Positions 35,714 through 43,999 of a stretch of 64,000 nt of DNA are shown here, piece after piece (within the stretch, counting starts at the first letter, position 1; every line of letters starts with the position of its first letter). A program made the position numbers and the translations under genes. The DNA is from Alkalibacillus salilacus. GTDB taxonomy: Bacteria > Bacillota > Bacilli > Bacillales > Alkalibacillaceae. The notes under the pieces are model-generated. The model made no database searches, had not been told where the DNA came from, and worked only from the letters and a program-made list of their open reading frames with translations. The stretch covers positions 1 to 64,000 of the forward strand of contig NZ_JAUSTQ010000010.1 of NCBI RefSeq assembly GCF_030812915.1, in the 5' to 3' direction.

Positions 35714-36541
35714 TTAACCAAATTGATCAGGATTAGGTCCGACACGTTCGTCGCGGTTTAAAGCTTTGATCGCGTCTAAATCTGCTTTATCCAATTGAAA
35801 ATCAAAAATATCGCTATTTTCCACAATACGGTGTTCTTTTACCGATTTCGGAATAGTGATCACATTTGTATCGACGTCCCAACGTAAAATAACTTGTGCT
35901 GGCGTCTTACCATGCTTCTGAGCTACTTGTTGAATCGTTTCATCGTCAAATAGATCGCCACGCTTAAGCGGTGACCATGCTTCTAATTGAATCGATTCTT
36001 GTTCACAAAATGCTTTAACATCATGTTGCTGTAAATGCGGATGGTACTCGACTTGGTTAACGGTCGGTTTCACATTAGCTGTCGTCATTAAATCTTCTAA
36101 ATGGCGTTGTTTGAAGTTACTCACACCAATTGACCGGATTAACCCTTCATCAACTAACCGTTCCATGGCTTTCCAAGTGTCACGGTAGTAATTCTTGACT
36201 GGCCAGTGCACTAGATATAAATCTAAATAATCAAGTTCTAGTCGATTCATGCTCGCCTCAAACGCACGCAATGTATGATCATACCCTTGTTCATCATTCC
36301 AGACTTTCGTGGTAATGAACAAGTCATCGCGATTAACACCACTTTCCTTGATTCCTTGACCAACCCCCACTTCGTTATCATAAAACGAGGCGGTATCAAT
36401 TAGACGATAGCCGTGTTGAATCGCTGTCTGTACACTTTGACTTGCTTCATCATCTTCCCATACTTTATATACACCTAGACCATAACCTGGCATTTTCACA
36501 CCATCATTTAATGTTTTCGTAGCTTGAATATTGTTTAGCAA
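35714..36541 (-). CDS. Aldo/keto reductase family oxidoreductase
   Basis: 275 residues, an (alpha/beta)8 NADPH-dependent reductase. Catalytic tetrad residues visible: Asp in LIDTASFYDNE, Tyr in the same loop, Lys in ITTKVWNDEQG, His in LYLVHWPVKN. C-terminal VITIPKSVKEHRIVENSDIFDF binds NADPH. TTG 36541 follows AAGGAGG. It resembles YvgN/YtbE methylglyoxal reductases. It is 12 bp after the PgpA-like gene, so they may be co-transcribed. Confidence 0.92.
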   Translation of the reverse strand: MLNNIQATKTLNDGVKMPGYGLGVYKVWEDDEASQSVQTAIQHGYRLIDTASFYDNEVGVGQGIKESGVNRDDLFITTKVWNDEQGYDHTLRAFEASMNRLELDYLDLYLVHWPVKNYYRDTWKAMERLVDEGLIRSIGVSNFKQRHLEDLMTTANVKPTVNQVEYHPHLQQHDVKAFCEQESIQLEAWSPLKRGDLFDDETIQQVAQKHGKTPAQVILRWDVDTNVITIPKSVKEHRIVENSDIFDFQLDKADLDAIKALNRDERVGPNPDQFG

Positions 36542-36553
36542 ATTAGAACCTCC

Positions 36554-37114
36554 TTAGAAACGTTCTTCTTGATCACGTTGTTCGATTTCTTCTTCACTAA
36601 GCCCATCAATAGAATCGCGTAATCGATGAGCAATACGGCTCGATGCATTAGCTGCAATACTTCCTACCATGTCATCTAAAAAGGTGTGACATTGGCCACC
36701 TACTTTAGAATCAAGATCTTTTATAATACCTTTTTTCTCTTTATCTAAATGACCAAAAGTGGTTACAGAAATACTACCATAACCAAGCGCTGCACCAAAT
36801 GCGATTGTTTCATCGACTCCGAACAGCCCTTCATCTTGCTCGACTAAAGATTGAAGGGGTTCTGATAATTCCCCTTGTTCAGCAAGCCGATCTAATTCAA
36901 TGCCAACTAATAATGCATGTTGAATTTCCCGTTTATCCAATACACGATTGACACTATCGATACAATAATCAAATGATAGCGACGGATTATAAGGTTTTTG
37001 CATTTCATATACAATTTCTGCAATACTATGGATAGTGACCCCACGATTTTCTAACGCTTCCCGTGCGGCTTGTTCAATTTGATCACTTGGAATATGACTA
37101 AAATGTTCTGCCAT
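36554..37114 (-). CDS. Phosphatidylglycerophosphatase A-like protein (YutG family)
   Basis: 186 residues. C-terminal PgpA-like half: GSISVTTFGHLDKEKKGIIKDLDSKVGGQCHTFLDDMVGSIAANASSRIAHR, with the conserved HTFLDD acidic motif. N-terminal residues are helical. It is predicted to remove phosphate from phosphatidylglycerophosphate at the membrane surface, but it has no obvious transmembrane helices, like B. subtilis YutG. AAAGGAGG precedes the ATG. Confidence 0.85.
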   Translation of the reverse strand: MAEHFSHIPSDQIEQAAREALENRGVTIHSIAEIVYEMQKPYNPSLSFDYCIDSVNRVLDKREIQHALLVGIELDRLAEQGELSEPLQSLVEQDEGLFGVDETIAFGAALGYGSISVTTFGHLDKEKKGIIKDLDSKVGGQCHTFLDDMVGSIAANASSRIAHRLRDSIDGLSEEEIEQRDQEERF

Positions 37115-37258
37115 GATTATTGCCTCCTTTGTTTAAGTATACCATGCGAAAGAATTTGGACAAATCGAAAAAGTTCGCGAATTTTGTATAATATGGTAAA
37201 ATATAAGCATCCAGTGTGGCCTTACATCATTTAATCTATTAGAACTGGAGGGTTTCGA

Positions 37259-37984
37259 TTGGGTAGAGATGGCTCAATGATCGAACGCGAAATCGAAAGT
37301 GAATATATGAATGAAACATTTACACTTAGTATTTATCGCCCTGAAAATTATTCACCTTTATATAAATATTATCTGTGTATTGTGCAAGATGGTGATGATT
37401 ATTATCAACTCGGACGTCTCGCCCGCGTCAGTGACAACCTTCATGCAGAAGGTAAAATTGAGAACACGATTTTCTGCGGCATTCACTATCAAGACCGGGA
37501 CGACCGCTGGCATAAGTATCATCCAGATAGTGAGATGCAGGAAAATTATATGAAATTTTTACGTTTTGAAGTCGTGCCTATTTTGGACAAGGAGCTACCT
37601 AGCTATCATGTTAAGTCTTGTCGTGTGTTAATGGGCGACTCACTCGGCGGCACAGTTTCACTCATGACCGCTTTAAAATACCCGAACACATTTGGAAAAG
37701 TCATTATGCAGTCTCCTTTTACAGATGAACGAATCGAACAACTTGTTAAAGATAGTAGCGAAATTGATACCATGTCGATCTACCATACAATTGGTTTAGA
37801 TGAAGAAAAAGTAGAAACAACATACGGCGATATTGAAGATTTTTTAAATCCGAATCGCAAACTAAACCAACTATTAGAAGAACGCGTTTCAGATTATAAA
37901 TATAAAGAATTAAAGGGTAAACATACATGGAAGCAATGGCAAAAAGACCTACCCAATGCTATTGAATATATTTTTGGAAAATAA
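37259..37984 (+). CDS. yjcH: YjcH-like esterase-fold hydrolase
   Basis: 241 residues, alpha/beta hydrolase of the esterase D-like group. Nucleophile elbow GDSLGG (LMGDSLGGTVSLMTALKYP) near residue 126; the late His in GKHTWKQWQKDLP completes the triad. TTG 37259 follows GGAGG. In B. subtilis yjcF-yjcG-yjcH are neighbours; here the order is yjcH-yjcG-yjcF on the plus strand. Substrate unknown. Confidence 0.85.
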   Translation: MGRDGSMIEREIESEYMNETFTLSIYRPENYSPLYKYYLCIVQDGDDYYQLGRLARVSDNLHAEGKIENTIFCGIHYQDRDDRWHKYHPDSEMQENYMKFLRFEVVPILDKELPSYHVKSCRVLMGDSLGGTVSLMTALKYPNTFGKVIMQSPFTDERIEQLVKDSSEIDTMSIYHTIGLDEEKVETTYGDIEDFLNPNRKLNQLLEERVSDYKYKELKGKHTWKQWQKDLPNAIEYIFGK

Positions 37985-38104
37985 GCACAAATAAAGGGCG
38001 ATTTTTATACCCTTTTTCTGTTATAATAAAGTTTATAGCTAAAAAAGCAGTTTAATTCGGAGTTTAAAACAAGAAATTTTGAAATTTAATGGAGGGATTT
38101 AATC

Positions 38105-38626
38105 ATGACACCCGTAACTTATGGTATTGCCATTTTTCCATCTAAAGAAATACAAGACGAAGCAAACTCCTACCGAAAGCGCTATGACCCACGTTATTCG
38201 TTAATTCCACCGCATATCACATTAAAAGAGAGCTTTGAAGCAACACAAGAAGAAATTAAGGAAATCGAAAAGGCTTGCAGTGAATTAGCGAAAAAGGTTA
38301 AGCCTTTTGATATTCATATAGGACGAGTGAGCTCATTCAGCCCGACAACAGAAACCATTTATTTACGTGTCGATGATCATGATCAGCTCACCTATTTAAA
38401 CGAAAAAATGCATGAGGAGCCATTCCCAGATAATCGTGAATTTAAGTTCGTCCCTCATATTACGATTAGTCAAGAATTATCAGAAGACGAACATTCCGAT
38501 GTTTATGGTAGTTTAAAAATGCTATCATTTGATTTATACGATACGGTAGATCGGTTCCAATTGTTATATCAATTAGAAGACGGTTCATGGACTGTCCACG
38601 AAACATTTAAGTTAGGCGAGGGATAA
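38105..38626 (+). CDS. yjcG: YjcG, 2'-5' RNA ligase-like phosphoesterase
   Basis: 173 residues with the two HxT motifs of 2H phosphoesterases (PPHITLKESF and VPHITISQEL). Members act on cyclic or 2'-5' linked nucleotide phosphates; the B. subtilis protein has no settled substrate. GGAGG precedes the ATG. It starts 120 bp after yjcH. Confidence 0.9.
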   Translation: MTPVTYGIAIFPSKEIQDEANSYRKRYDPRYSLIPPHITLKESFEATQEEIKEIEKACSELAKKVKPFDIHIGRVSSFSPTTETIYLRVDDHDQLTYLNEKMHEEPFPDNREFKFVPHITISQELSEDEHSDVYGSLKMLSFDLYDTVDRFQLLYQLEDGSWTVHETFKLGEG

Positions 38627-38632
38627 ATAACG

Positions 38633-39061
38633 ATGCTTAAGATCAAACCAATCGAAACAATACGAGAAAAAGACGAAGCGTTCGATATTCGAAAAGTGGT
38701 TTTTGTTGAAGAACAAAAAGTTCCTTTTGATGAGGAGATGGATGAGTTTGATGATCATGCCATTCACTTTGTCGGCTACACCATGGAACGTCGCCCCGTT
38801 GCAGCTAGTCGCCTCCGCTTCGTTGATGAATACGGCAAGCTTGAAAGAATTGCTGTCTTGAATGAGGAACGCGGTAATGGTTATGGGCGCGATATTATTC
38901 TTGCCATGGAAGATGCTATTCGCGAAAAAGGTTTTTCAAAGGCAAAATTAAATGCACAAACATACGCCATTAAATTTTACGAAAAACTTGGCTATGAAGT
39001 CGTCTCAGAAGAATTCATGGATGCAGGTATTCCTCATGTCACCATGATAAAAGATTTATAA
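38633..39061 (+). CDS. yjcF: YjcF, GNAT family N-acetyltransferase
   Basis: 142 residues. IRKVVFVEEQKVPFDEEMDEFDDHAIHFVGY is the YjcF/ElaA-like opening; the acetyl-CoA loop is NEERGNGYGRDIILAMEDAIRE. It starts six bases after yjcG. Acceptor unknown. Confidence 0.9.
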   Translation: MLKIKPIETIREKDEAFDIRKVVFVEEQKVPFDEEMDEFDDHAIHFVGYTMERRPVAASRLRFVDEYGKLERIAVLNEERGNGYGRDIILAMEDAIREKGFSKAKLNAQTYAIKFYEKLGYEVVSEEFMDAGIPHVTMIKDL

Positions 39062-39065
39062 CACA

Positions 39066-39096
39066 AAAAGCTGGCTTAATTGCCAGCTTTTTTTAT
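39066..39096 (+). terminator. Terminator of yjcHGF
   Basis: The stem aaaagctggc/gccagctttt with a 6-nt loop and a long T run. Confidence 0.88.
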
Positions 39097-39144
39097 TGCT
39101 ATTCATTATAGAAAATAGTCATTCTTATTCTTTCATGAATTATA

Positions 39145-39228
39145 TTAAATCAGCCAATGATACATTAACCATGCCACCATTAAAACGATAGCTAAGATCA
39201 CAAGCCCTAAGGTCATTTTACCTTGCAT
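39145..39228 (-). CDS. Possible 27-residue membrane peptide
   Basis: ATG 39228 follows GAGG by nine bases. The frame encodes a basic N-terminus (MQGKM), then one hydrophobic helix ending WLMYHWLI and stop at 39145. A second in-frame ATG at 39237 overlaps the ribosome binding site. Small single-helix peptides like this are often expressed during sporulation in bacilli, but there is no homology I can name. Tentative. Confidence 0.4.
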   Translation of the reverse strand: MQGKMTLGLVILAIVLMVAWLMYHWLI

Positions 39229-39352
39229 AGCCTTCATCCTCTCAACAAACTTTTTCGTATAGTTTGTTTCAACTGATCTTGTTTCATGCATGTATGAAAG
39301 TCAATTCACCTTCCATAATAAGAACTAATTGAAATGGGAGGTGTCACAAAAA

Positions 39353-40024
39353 TTGGACTTTTTAAGTATATTGATCGAATCATGCATAGGCTTTATTGCG
39401 CTTTTTGTTTTAACAAAATTACTAGGTAAATCCCAAATCACTCAAATTACAGCATTCGATTTTATTTCAGCTCTTGTTTTAGGTGAACTCGTCGGAAATG
39501 CCTTATTTGATCAAGAGGTCGGCGTAGGCATGATTTTGTTCGCTGTTGCACTTTGGGGTATTTTAATTTATGTGACAGAGTGGGTTACTAATAAATTCAG
39601 GCGTACACGAAAGATATTGGAAGGCTCTCCTTCCCTTATTATTAGAAGGGGACAAATTCAAAAAGATGTGATGAAAAAAGCTAAACTTGATATGAATCAA
39701 CTCATGCATCTAATAAGAGATGAAGGTGTGTTTTCAATTCAAGAAGTAGAATATGCTGTGTTTGAAACGAATGGCAGTATTAACGTCCTTAAAAAATATA
39801 TCCACCAATCGCCAACTAATGAGCAATTTAATCAAACACCACGACCAGTCGAATTACCAATTACGATCATTACTGACGGTGAATTGGTTACCGAAAATTT
39901 AAAAGAAATTGTTTGGGACAAACACCAAGTTAAGGAAGAATTGAAACGACAAGATTTAGAGATCCACCAGGTTATGTATGCCGAATGGACACAAAAATCC
40001 GGCTTGTATGTGATGCCATACTAA
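39353..40024 (+). CDS. DUF421 membrane protein (YetF/YcaP family)
   Basis: 223 residues: three N-terminal membrane helices and the DUF421 hallmark KSQITQITAFDFISALVLGELVGNALFD, then a cytoplasmic domain with EGSPSLIIRRGQIQKDVMKKAKLDMNQLMHLIRDEGVFSIQEVEYAVFETNG. Such proteins in bacilli are linked with spores and germination, but no enzymatic role is known. Start is TTG 39353 (GGGAGG eleven bases upstream); the longer frame from 39329 is less likely. Confidence 0.85.
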   Translation: MDFLSILIESCIGFIALFVLTKLLGKSQITQITAFDFISALVLGELVGNALFDQEVGVGMILFAVALWGILIYVTEWVTNKFRRTRKILEGSPSLIIRRGQIQKDVMKKAKLDMNQLMHLIRDEGVFSIQEVEYAVFETNGSINVLKKYIHQSPTNEQFNQTPRPVELPITIITDGELVTENLKEIVWDKHQVKEELKRQDLEIHQVMYAEWTQKSGLYVMPY

Positions 40025-40033
40025 CCAGGTTTC

Positions 40034-40933
40034 TTATGATGAGGCTTTCACCATGATCCGATAATTTTCTATTTCACAGTGAAGATCGCCATCGTCCATT
40101 AAGGCTTTCACATAACCACCGACAGCTGTGCGAAACAATAAGTATTGAGATAATTGCTCTGCATTCACATTAAAACGAGCACACATGTATGAAACGACAT
40201 CTTCTAAGGATAGCCCATGTGGTGAGATTCGTACCATTTCATATAAAGCTTTTAGGACAGAGCGATGATAAGCGATATTGGCTTCAAGTGTGTCGTGATA
40301 ATCTTCTTCAAATTTGCCGTGGCCAGGAATTGCTCCACTATAATTCGTCGTTTTTAACTTTTCAAGGCTATGAATCGTATCATGAGCACATGTTAAAAAC
40401 GGAATTTTATGTTTATGAAGCTCTTTTTCACCAAAATAACTATCAGCCGCAAATAACACATCGTGTGTTGCAACCGCTAACTGGTGATAACTATGGCCCG
40501 GTGTTAAAATACAGTCTAACTCAATTCCATCGATCGTATGCCTGCCTTCATCAACAATCAAATCAACATCAATCGGAGGTCCTTCCAAAAATTTATTACG
40601 AATTTCATCAGGTGGTGTGGTTCCTTGGAATAAATACATTGGTTCTAGTATAGGATGTTGCATGATTGATGCCTCTAACGGGGGAGCAATAATTTTTACA
40701 TTATAATGTTTATGTAAATAACTAGCTCCGCCAAAGTGGTCTGCATGGGCATGAGTTATAAATAAATGCGTCACTGGTAGCCCCTGTTCATCAAGTTGCC
40801 TTACGACCTTTCGAATCGCCGAGGCATCAATACCAGCATCTATTAATAAGCCTTGATCACCTTCATGCACGTACCCCACATTGACGGAGCTTTGAGAATA
40901 ATAACAATGTTCATTAATTTGAGTCATCTTCAT
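40034..40933 (-). CDS. Metallo-beta-lactamase fold hydrolase
   Basis: 299 residues. The metal motif THAHADHFGGASYL (HxHxDH) and LTPGHSYHQ with further His and Asp residues (AADSYFG, IPGHG) are complete, so it should bind two metals. A C-terminal helical winged domain (about 220-299) resembles that of GloB-like/YflN proteins. Likely thioester or lactone hydrolase; substrate unknown. It ends ten bases from the convergent DUF421 gene with no hairpin between. Confidence 0.88.
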   Translation of the reverse strand: MKMTQINEHCYYSQSSVNVGYVHEGDQGLLIDAGIDASAIRKVVRQLDEQGLPVTHLFITHAHADHFGGASYLHKHYNVKIIAPPLEASIMQHPILEPMYLFQGTTPPDEIRNKFLEGPPIDVDLIVDEGRHTIDGIELDCILTPGHSYHQLAVATHDVLFAADSYFGEKELHKHKIPFLTCAHDTIHSLEKLKTTNYSGAIPGHGKFEEDYHDTLEANIAYHRSVLKALYEMVRISPHGLSLEDVVSYMCARFNVNAEQLSQYLLFRTAVGGYVKALMDDGDLHCEIENYRIMVKASS

Positions 40934-40965
40934 AATTTAAGTCCTTTCCTTAGCCTAGCACTCAA

Positions 40966-41289
40966 TTAGATACTTTCGCTAAAGAACTGTCCTTTTCCTG
41001 TCAAATCTTTAAAATTTCTTAAATTTGCCGGATGATGAACATTGTCAGGGGTGTATAATTGCATCGTTTCAGCTTGTTCAGCATTTTGTGTCTGATCATC
41101 TTTGGAGTTGTTTTGGTAGCGCTTACTCATTTGTTTACGATCTTCTGCGTACTCAAATGCTTGCTTACGTTTCGTATCAAGTTCAACACCGAATGGACGC
41201 TCAACCATATATGGCACACGATTTTCAGCTGTCACACGTTGCTGATACCGCTGATATTGATATTGATCAACCGGTAAAATGTAACCCAT
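40966..41289 (-). CDS. Uncharacterised hydrophilic protein
   Basis: 107 residues, no signal peptide or membrane helix. N-terminal MGYILPVDQYQYQRYQQRV is rich in Tyr and Gln; the middle is charged. AAGGAAGGAG precedes the ATG. It sits in the spore-coat neighbourhood. No family recognised, so a spore role is context only. Confidence 0.55.
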   Translation of the reverse strand: MGYILPVDQYQYQRYQQRVTAENRVPYMVERPFGVELDTKRKQAFEYAEDRKQMSKRYQNNSKDDQTQNAEQAETMQLYTPDNVHHPANLRNFKDLTGKGQFFSESI

Positions 41290-41378
41290 ACGACCAACTC
41301 CTTCCTTACTACTTCTATACCCGATTTATAAATAGAATATTCGTAATTTCTTTAAATTTTATGACTGTAGAGGAAGTA

Positions 41379-41496
41379 TTAATGAAATAATTCGTCTTAT
41401 TTTTGAGATAAATGCTATGACTATTGAGATAACTGACTCCATTTATTTCAAAACTAAAGCCACTAATTTAAAAACTAAATCGCTATACTCATAAAA
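41379..41496. repeat. 21-bp periodic array (array 8)
   Basis: Six cores begin at 41379, 41400, 41421, 41442, 41463 and 41484, exactly 21 bp apart. TTTTTGAGATAAA, CTATTGAGATAAC and TTTATTTCAAAAC show both orientations. Spacers are unrelated. It lies just past the terminator of the 69-residue gene. Confidence 0.8.
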
Positions 41497-41497
41497 C

Positions 41498-41528
41498 GAG
41501 GAACTCACCTAATGTCGGCGAGTTCCTC
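41498..41528 (-). terminator. Possible terminator of the 69-residue gene
   Basis: A 9-bp perfect stem (41498-41506 with 41520-41528) with a 13-nt loop. Minus-strand tail GTTTTATGAG is only partly T. Confidence 0.6.
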
Positions 41529-41535
41529 TGTTCAT

Positions 41536-41745
41536 TTAAATCCATGAAAAAGGCGGTCGTTTATCATGATGATCATCATCTAATTCGTCTTCTTCCCCTT
41601 TTATTGTGTCCGCTTCATGATGATGTTCGCTCTTCACTTCACGACCAATCCATGGCTGTGACTGTTTTTCTGTAGGCTCAACTACGACATTTTCTGCTCG
41701 AATAATCAAATCATTTACATGAATTTCTTTTTTTGATTGGCCCAT
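41536..41745 (-). CDS. Small acidic/His-rich protein, probably spore-associated
   Basis: 69 residues: MGQSKKEIHVNDLIIRAENVVVEPTE, then a Trp-containing segment and a His/Asp/Glu tail ending PFSWI. No membrane helix. A CATANNNTA element lies upstream (41781-41789, minus) and the gene is next to cotZ. The 'HVNDLIIRAENV' pattern is seen in small coat-associated proteins of bacilli, but I cannot name it with certainty. Position corresponds to the B. subtilis cotX/W/V interval. Confidence 0.55.
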   Translation of the reverse strand: MGQSKKEIHVNDLIIRAENVVVEPTEKQSQPWIGREVKSEHHHEADTIKGEEDELDDDHHDKRPPFSWI

Positions 41746-41780
41746 AAGTTCACTCCTCTCCCGATGTATCTTGCATTAAT

Positions 41781-41789
41781 TAGTCTATG
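41781..41789 (-). promoter_or_regulatory. Possible SigK -10 element of the 69-residue gene
   Basis: CATAGACTA on the minus strand fits CATANNNTA. The nearest AC dinucleotide that could serve as -35 is 19 bp away, longer than usual, so this is weaker than the two at cotZ and cotO. Confidence 0.35.
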
Positions 41790-41867
41790 CAAATGTCCTT
41801 TTATTAGCGTAGGTAAGTGCCCGACAATGACAAAACAAATTCCTAGTAAAACTCAGTCAAACGCCCA

Positions 41868-41895
41868 CACCGTCATTCGATATGGGCATACATTA
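41868..41895 (+). promoter_or_regulatory. SigK-type promoter of cotZ
   Basis: CACC (AC at 41869-41870), 16 bp, then CATACATTA (41887-41895). This matches the late mother-cell consensus mACm-N16-CATANNNTA. It lies about 50 bp before the cotZ start. Confidence 0.7.
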
Positions 41896-41941
41896 TTAAC
41901 GTAACCTTAGTCAAAAGACTATTTTAGAAAGGAGCTTGCTT

Positions 41942-42409
41942 ATGTCTTGCTGCGATGAACAGGGGCATCATCAAAAAGATGATAAGAACTGCGTTGCTGA
42001 TATTTTACGACAAATCGTCGACGCGCAAGATGATATCGTAGATGATGATTGCGATATCGGATGTGAACAATCCATTCAAGACTTACGAGGTGATACAACT
42101 GCACCGAACAATCTGGATACGGTCCCAGTTTTACTTTACTGCAAATGCGAACCATTCAGAGGTTTCGGGGTACGCAATGATCAGAACCATACCGTTCTAG
42201 ATAGTTTCTTCTTCAGAGTCAATGATGTTGGTCGCGACAACTGCGCCACTCTTGAATTATTACGTGACCCATCAGACACACAACCAGGCTGTGTCGATCC
42301 AACTAAACAAAAAACAGGCAATTTACGCGCGACGGGCATTTGTATCACAGTAGATCTCGATTGCTTCTGCCACGTCACTTGCTTACCAGCTATGAATACA
42401 CTTGGATAA
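41942..42409 (+). CDS. cotZ: Spore coat/crust protein CotZ (CotY/CotZ family)
   Basis: 155 residues. Cys-rich family member: CCDEQGHHQKDDKNCVADILRQIVDAQDDI at the N-terminus, then DCDIGCEQSIQDL and RTTAPNNLDTVPVLLYCK-like text, with CFCHVTCLPAM at the end. CotZ and CotY build the outermost crust of the spore, cross-linked through disulfides. ATG 41942 is used (AAAGGAG seven bases upstream). It converges with cotO, as in B. subtilis, which favours CotZ over CotY. Confidence 0.85.
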   Translation: MSCCDEQGHHQKDDKNCVADILRQIVDAQDDIVDDDCDIGCEQSIQDLRGDTTAPNNLDTVPVLLYCKCEPFRGFGVRNDQNHTVLDSFFFRVNDVGRDNCATLELLRDPSDTQPGCVDPTKQKTGNLRATGICITVDLDCFCHVTCLPAMNTLG

Positions 42410-42412
42410 ACC

Positions 42413-42447
42413 AAAAAAGAGCTGCTTTTCGTAAGCAGCTCTTTTTT
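42413..42447. terminator. Bidirectional terminator between cotZ and cotO
   Basis: A 13- to 15-bp stem (42413-42427 with 42433-42447), with runs of A and T on both sides. Confidence 0.9.
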
Positions 42448-42454
42448 AATTAAA

Positions 42455-42832
42455 TTAAAAACCTTTCAATCGAACATCTTTAATATTTTCTCGTTTCATA
42501 TTAACTTTGAAACCCTGTTCGACGGTACGAATCACAAGCTGTTCGTCATCACATTGTTCGACAGTTCCTACATATGTTTGATTAGACGTGATCACTTCAC
42601 ATTTCATCTTTGGCATAATCGCTGGCATATCCGTCATATATTTCAGTTTTTCATCAATCGTCATCTCATGAAATTTCCGACGTTTACTGGTTGCGTCTGT
42701 AGCACCACTTTCAGATTCAGATGATGGTGTCTCCTCTAAACTATAATATTGCTTCTGAGCTTTTGCTTCAGGTTCTGACTGTATTGGATTTGAAATAAAT
42801 AATAATGGTGGTTTAGCTTGTTTTTCCGACAT
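42455..42832 (-). CDS. cotO: Spore coat protein CotO
   Basis: 125 residues, a CotO/YjbX-like protein. The C-terminal part matches: KRRKFHEMTIDEKLKYMTDMPAIMPKMKCEVITSNQTYVGTVEQCDDEQLVIRTVEQGFKVNMKRENIKDVRLKGF. The N-terminal half is low-complexity. CotO orders the outer coat. ATG 42832 follows AAAGGAG; the frame is open to a GTG at 42862. It sits between fabI and cotZ as in B. subtilis and has a good SigK promoter. Confidence 0.85.
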   Translation of the reverse strand: MSEKQAKPPLLFISNPIQSEPEAKAQKQYYSLEETPSSESESGATDATSKRRKFHEMTIDEKLKYMTDMPAIMPKMKCEVITSNQTYVGTVEQCDDEQLVIRTVEQGFKVNMKRENIKDVRLKGF

Positions 42833-42864
42833 AAAACCGACTCCTTTCTTAATCTCCTTCACTT

Positions 42865-42892
42865 TACCGTATGCACAACAGCCTACATATGT
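42865..42892 (-). promoter_or_regulatory. SigK-type promoter of cotO
   Basis: On the minus strand AC (42891-42892), 17 bp, then CATACGGTA (42865-42873). This is a good match to the SigK consensus, about 35 bp before the cotO ATG. Confidence 0.7.
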
Positions 42893-42903
42893 TCAGCTTT
42901 AGC

Positions 42904-42953
42904 ATTTTTGAAATAATTCCACTTATTTCATAAATACCCGCATTTATTTAATA
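42904..42953. repeat. 21-bp periodic array, short (array 9)
   Basis: Three cores (TTTTTGAAATAAT, CTTATTTCATAAA, TTTATTTAATAAA). The last two are 21 bp apart, the first about 17. It lies beyond the fabI terminator. Confidence 0.55.
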
Positions 42954-42978
42954 AATTCAAGCGTTGCTCTAACATTAA

Positions 42979-43008
42979 AAAAGCTCAACCCGCAAAGGTT
43001 GAGCTTTT
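42979..43008 (-). terminator. Terminator of fabI
   Basis: A 12-bp perfect stem (42979-42990 with 42997-43008), with the T run on the minus strand. Confidence 0.9.
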
Positions 43009-43025
43009 ATCAAATCACATCTAAT

Positions 43026-43802
43026 TTATTTACCTAAAATGTTAAAACCAGAGTCAACGTGTAGGATCTCACCTGTCATACCACGTGATAGATCACTCAT
43101 TAGGAAGTATGCAACATCGCCGACTTCTTCTTGTGTCACAGGCTTACGTAAAGGTGCGCGTTCTTCGATTTCTTGTAAAATTGAATTAAAATCGCCCACA
43201 CCTTTCGCTGACAACGTACGAATTGGACCTGCTGAAATTGCGTTCACACGGATTCCATGCTTACCTAAATCATTTGCAGTATACTTCATCGTCGCATCAA
43301 GGCTTGCCTTCGCAACACCCATGACATTATAGTTTTGCACAACGCGCTCGCCACCAAGATATGTGAGCGTCACAATGCTTCCACCTTCTGTCATTAAATC
43401 TTTGGATTCACGTGCAACTGCTGCTAATGAGTACGCACTGATGTTTTGCGACAATAAGAAACCATCGCGTGAGGTATCAATAAATTCACCGTTTAAATCA
43501 TCACGGTTCGCAAACGCGATACAATGCGCTAAGCCATGAATCACACCAACATCTTCTTTAATACTGGTGAACGTCTGCTTGATCGCTTCATCATCTGTTA
43601 CATCGCATTCATAAAACAAAGAATCGTCGCGGTCTAACGAACCTGCCAACTCACGGACTGGCTTTTCAAAACGTTCATTCGCATACGTAAAGACCAATCG
43701 AGCTCCCGCATTGTGTAGTGCTTGCGCAATCCCCCAAGCAATACTACGACGGTTTGCAACACCCATCACAACATATGTCTTACCTTCTAAAGAAAAATTC
43801 AT
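43026..43802 (-). CDS. fabI: Enoyl-[acyl-carrier-protein] reductase FabI
   Basis: 258 residues, short-chain dehydrogenase fold. It reduces trans-2-enoyl-ACP in the last step of fatty acid elongation. MGVANRRSIAWGIAQALHNAGA is the FabI nucleotide-binding start; the catalytic Tyr-6x-Lys appears as YNVMGVAKASLD. GGAGG precedes the ATG. It is the target of triclosan in sensitive species. Single gene with its own terminator. Confidence 0.95.
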   Translation of the reverse strand: MNFSLEGKTYVVMGVANRRSIAWGIAQALHNAGARLVFTYANERFEKPVRELAGSLDRDDSLFYECDVTDDEAIKQTFTSIKEDVGVIHGLAHCIAFANRDDLNGEFIDTSRDGFLLSQNISAYSLAAVARESKDLMTEGGSIVTLTYLGGERVVQNYNVMGVAKASLDATMKYTANDLGKHGIRVNAISAGPIRTLSAKGVGDFNSILQEIEERAPLRKPVTQEEVGDVAYFLMSDLSRGMTGEILHVDSGFNILGK

Positions 43803-43999
43803 TCAAATGACCTCCTGATCAGTCATAAAATTATGATTTATTATTAGTACCTGCTACTATTTTATAAAAAAAAACTCCACCTTACAATCATTTTCTGAGA
43901 TTATACTAAAACGTTCATAAACTGTTAAAGACTGCACATTGACGAATCCCGTCAAATACTTGAAAATAGAATAGATGATAACATTAAAGGAGTATCTCC

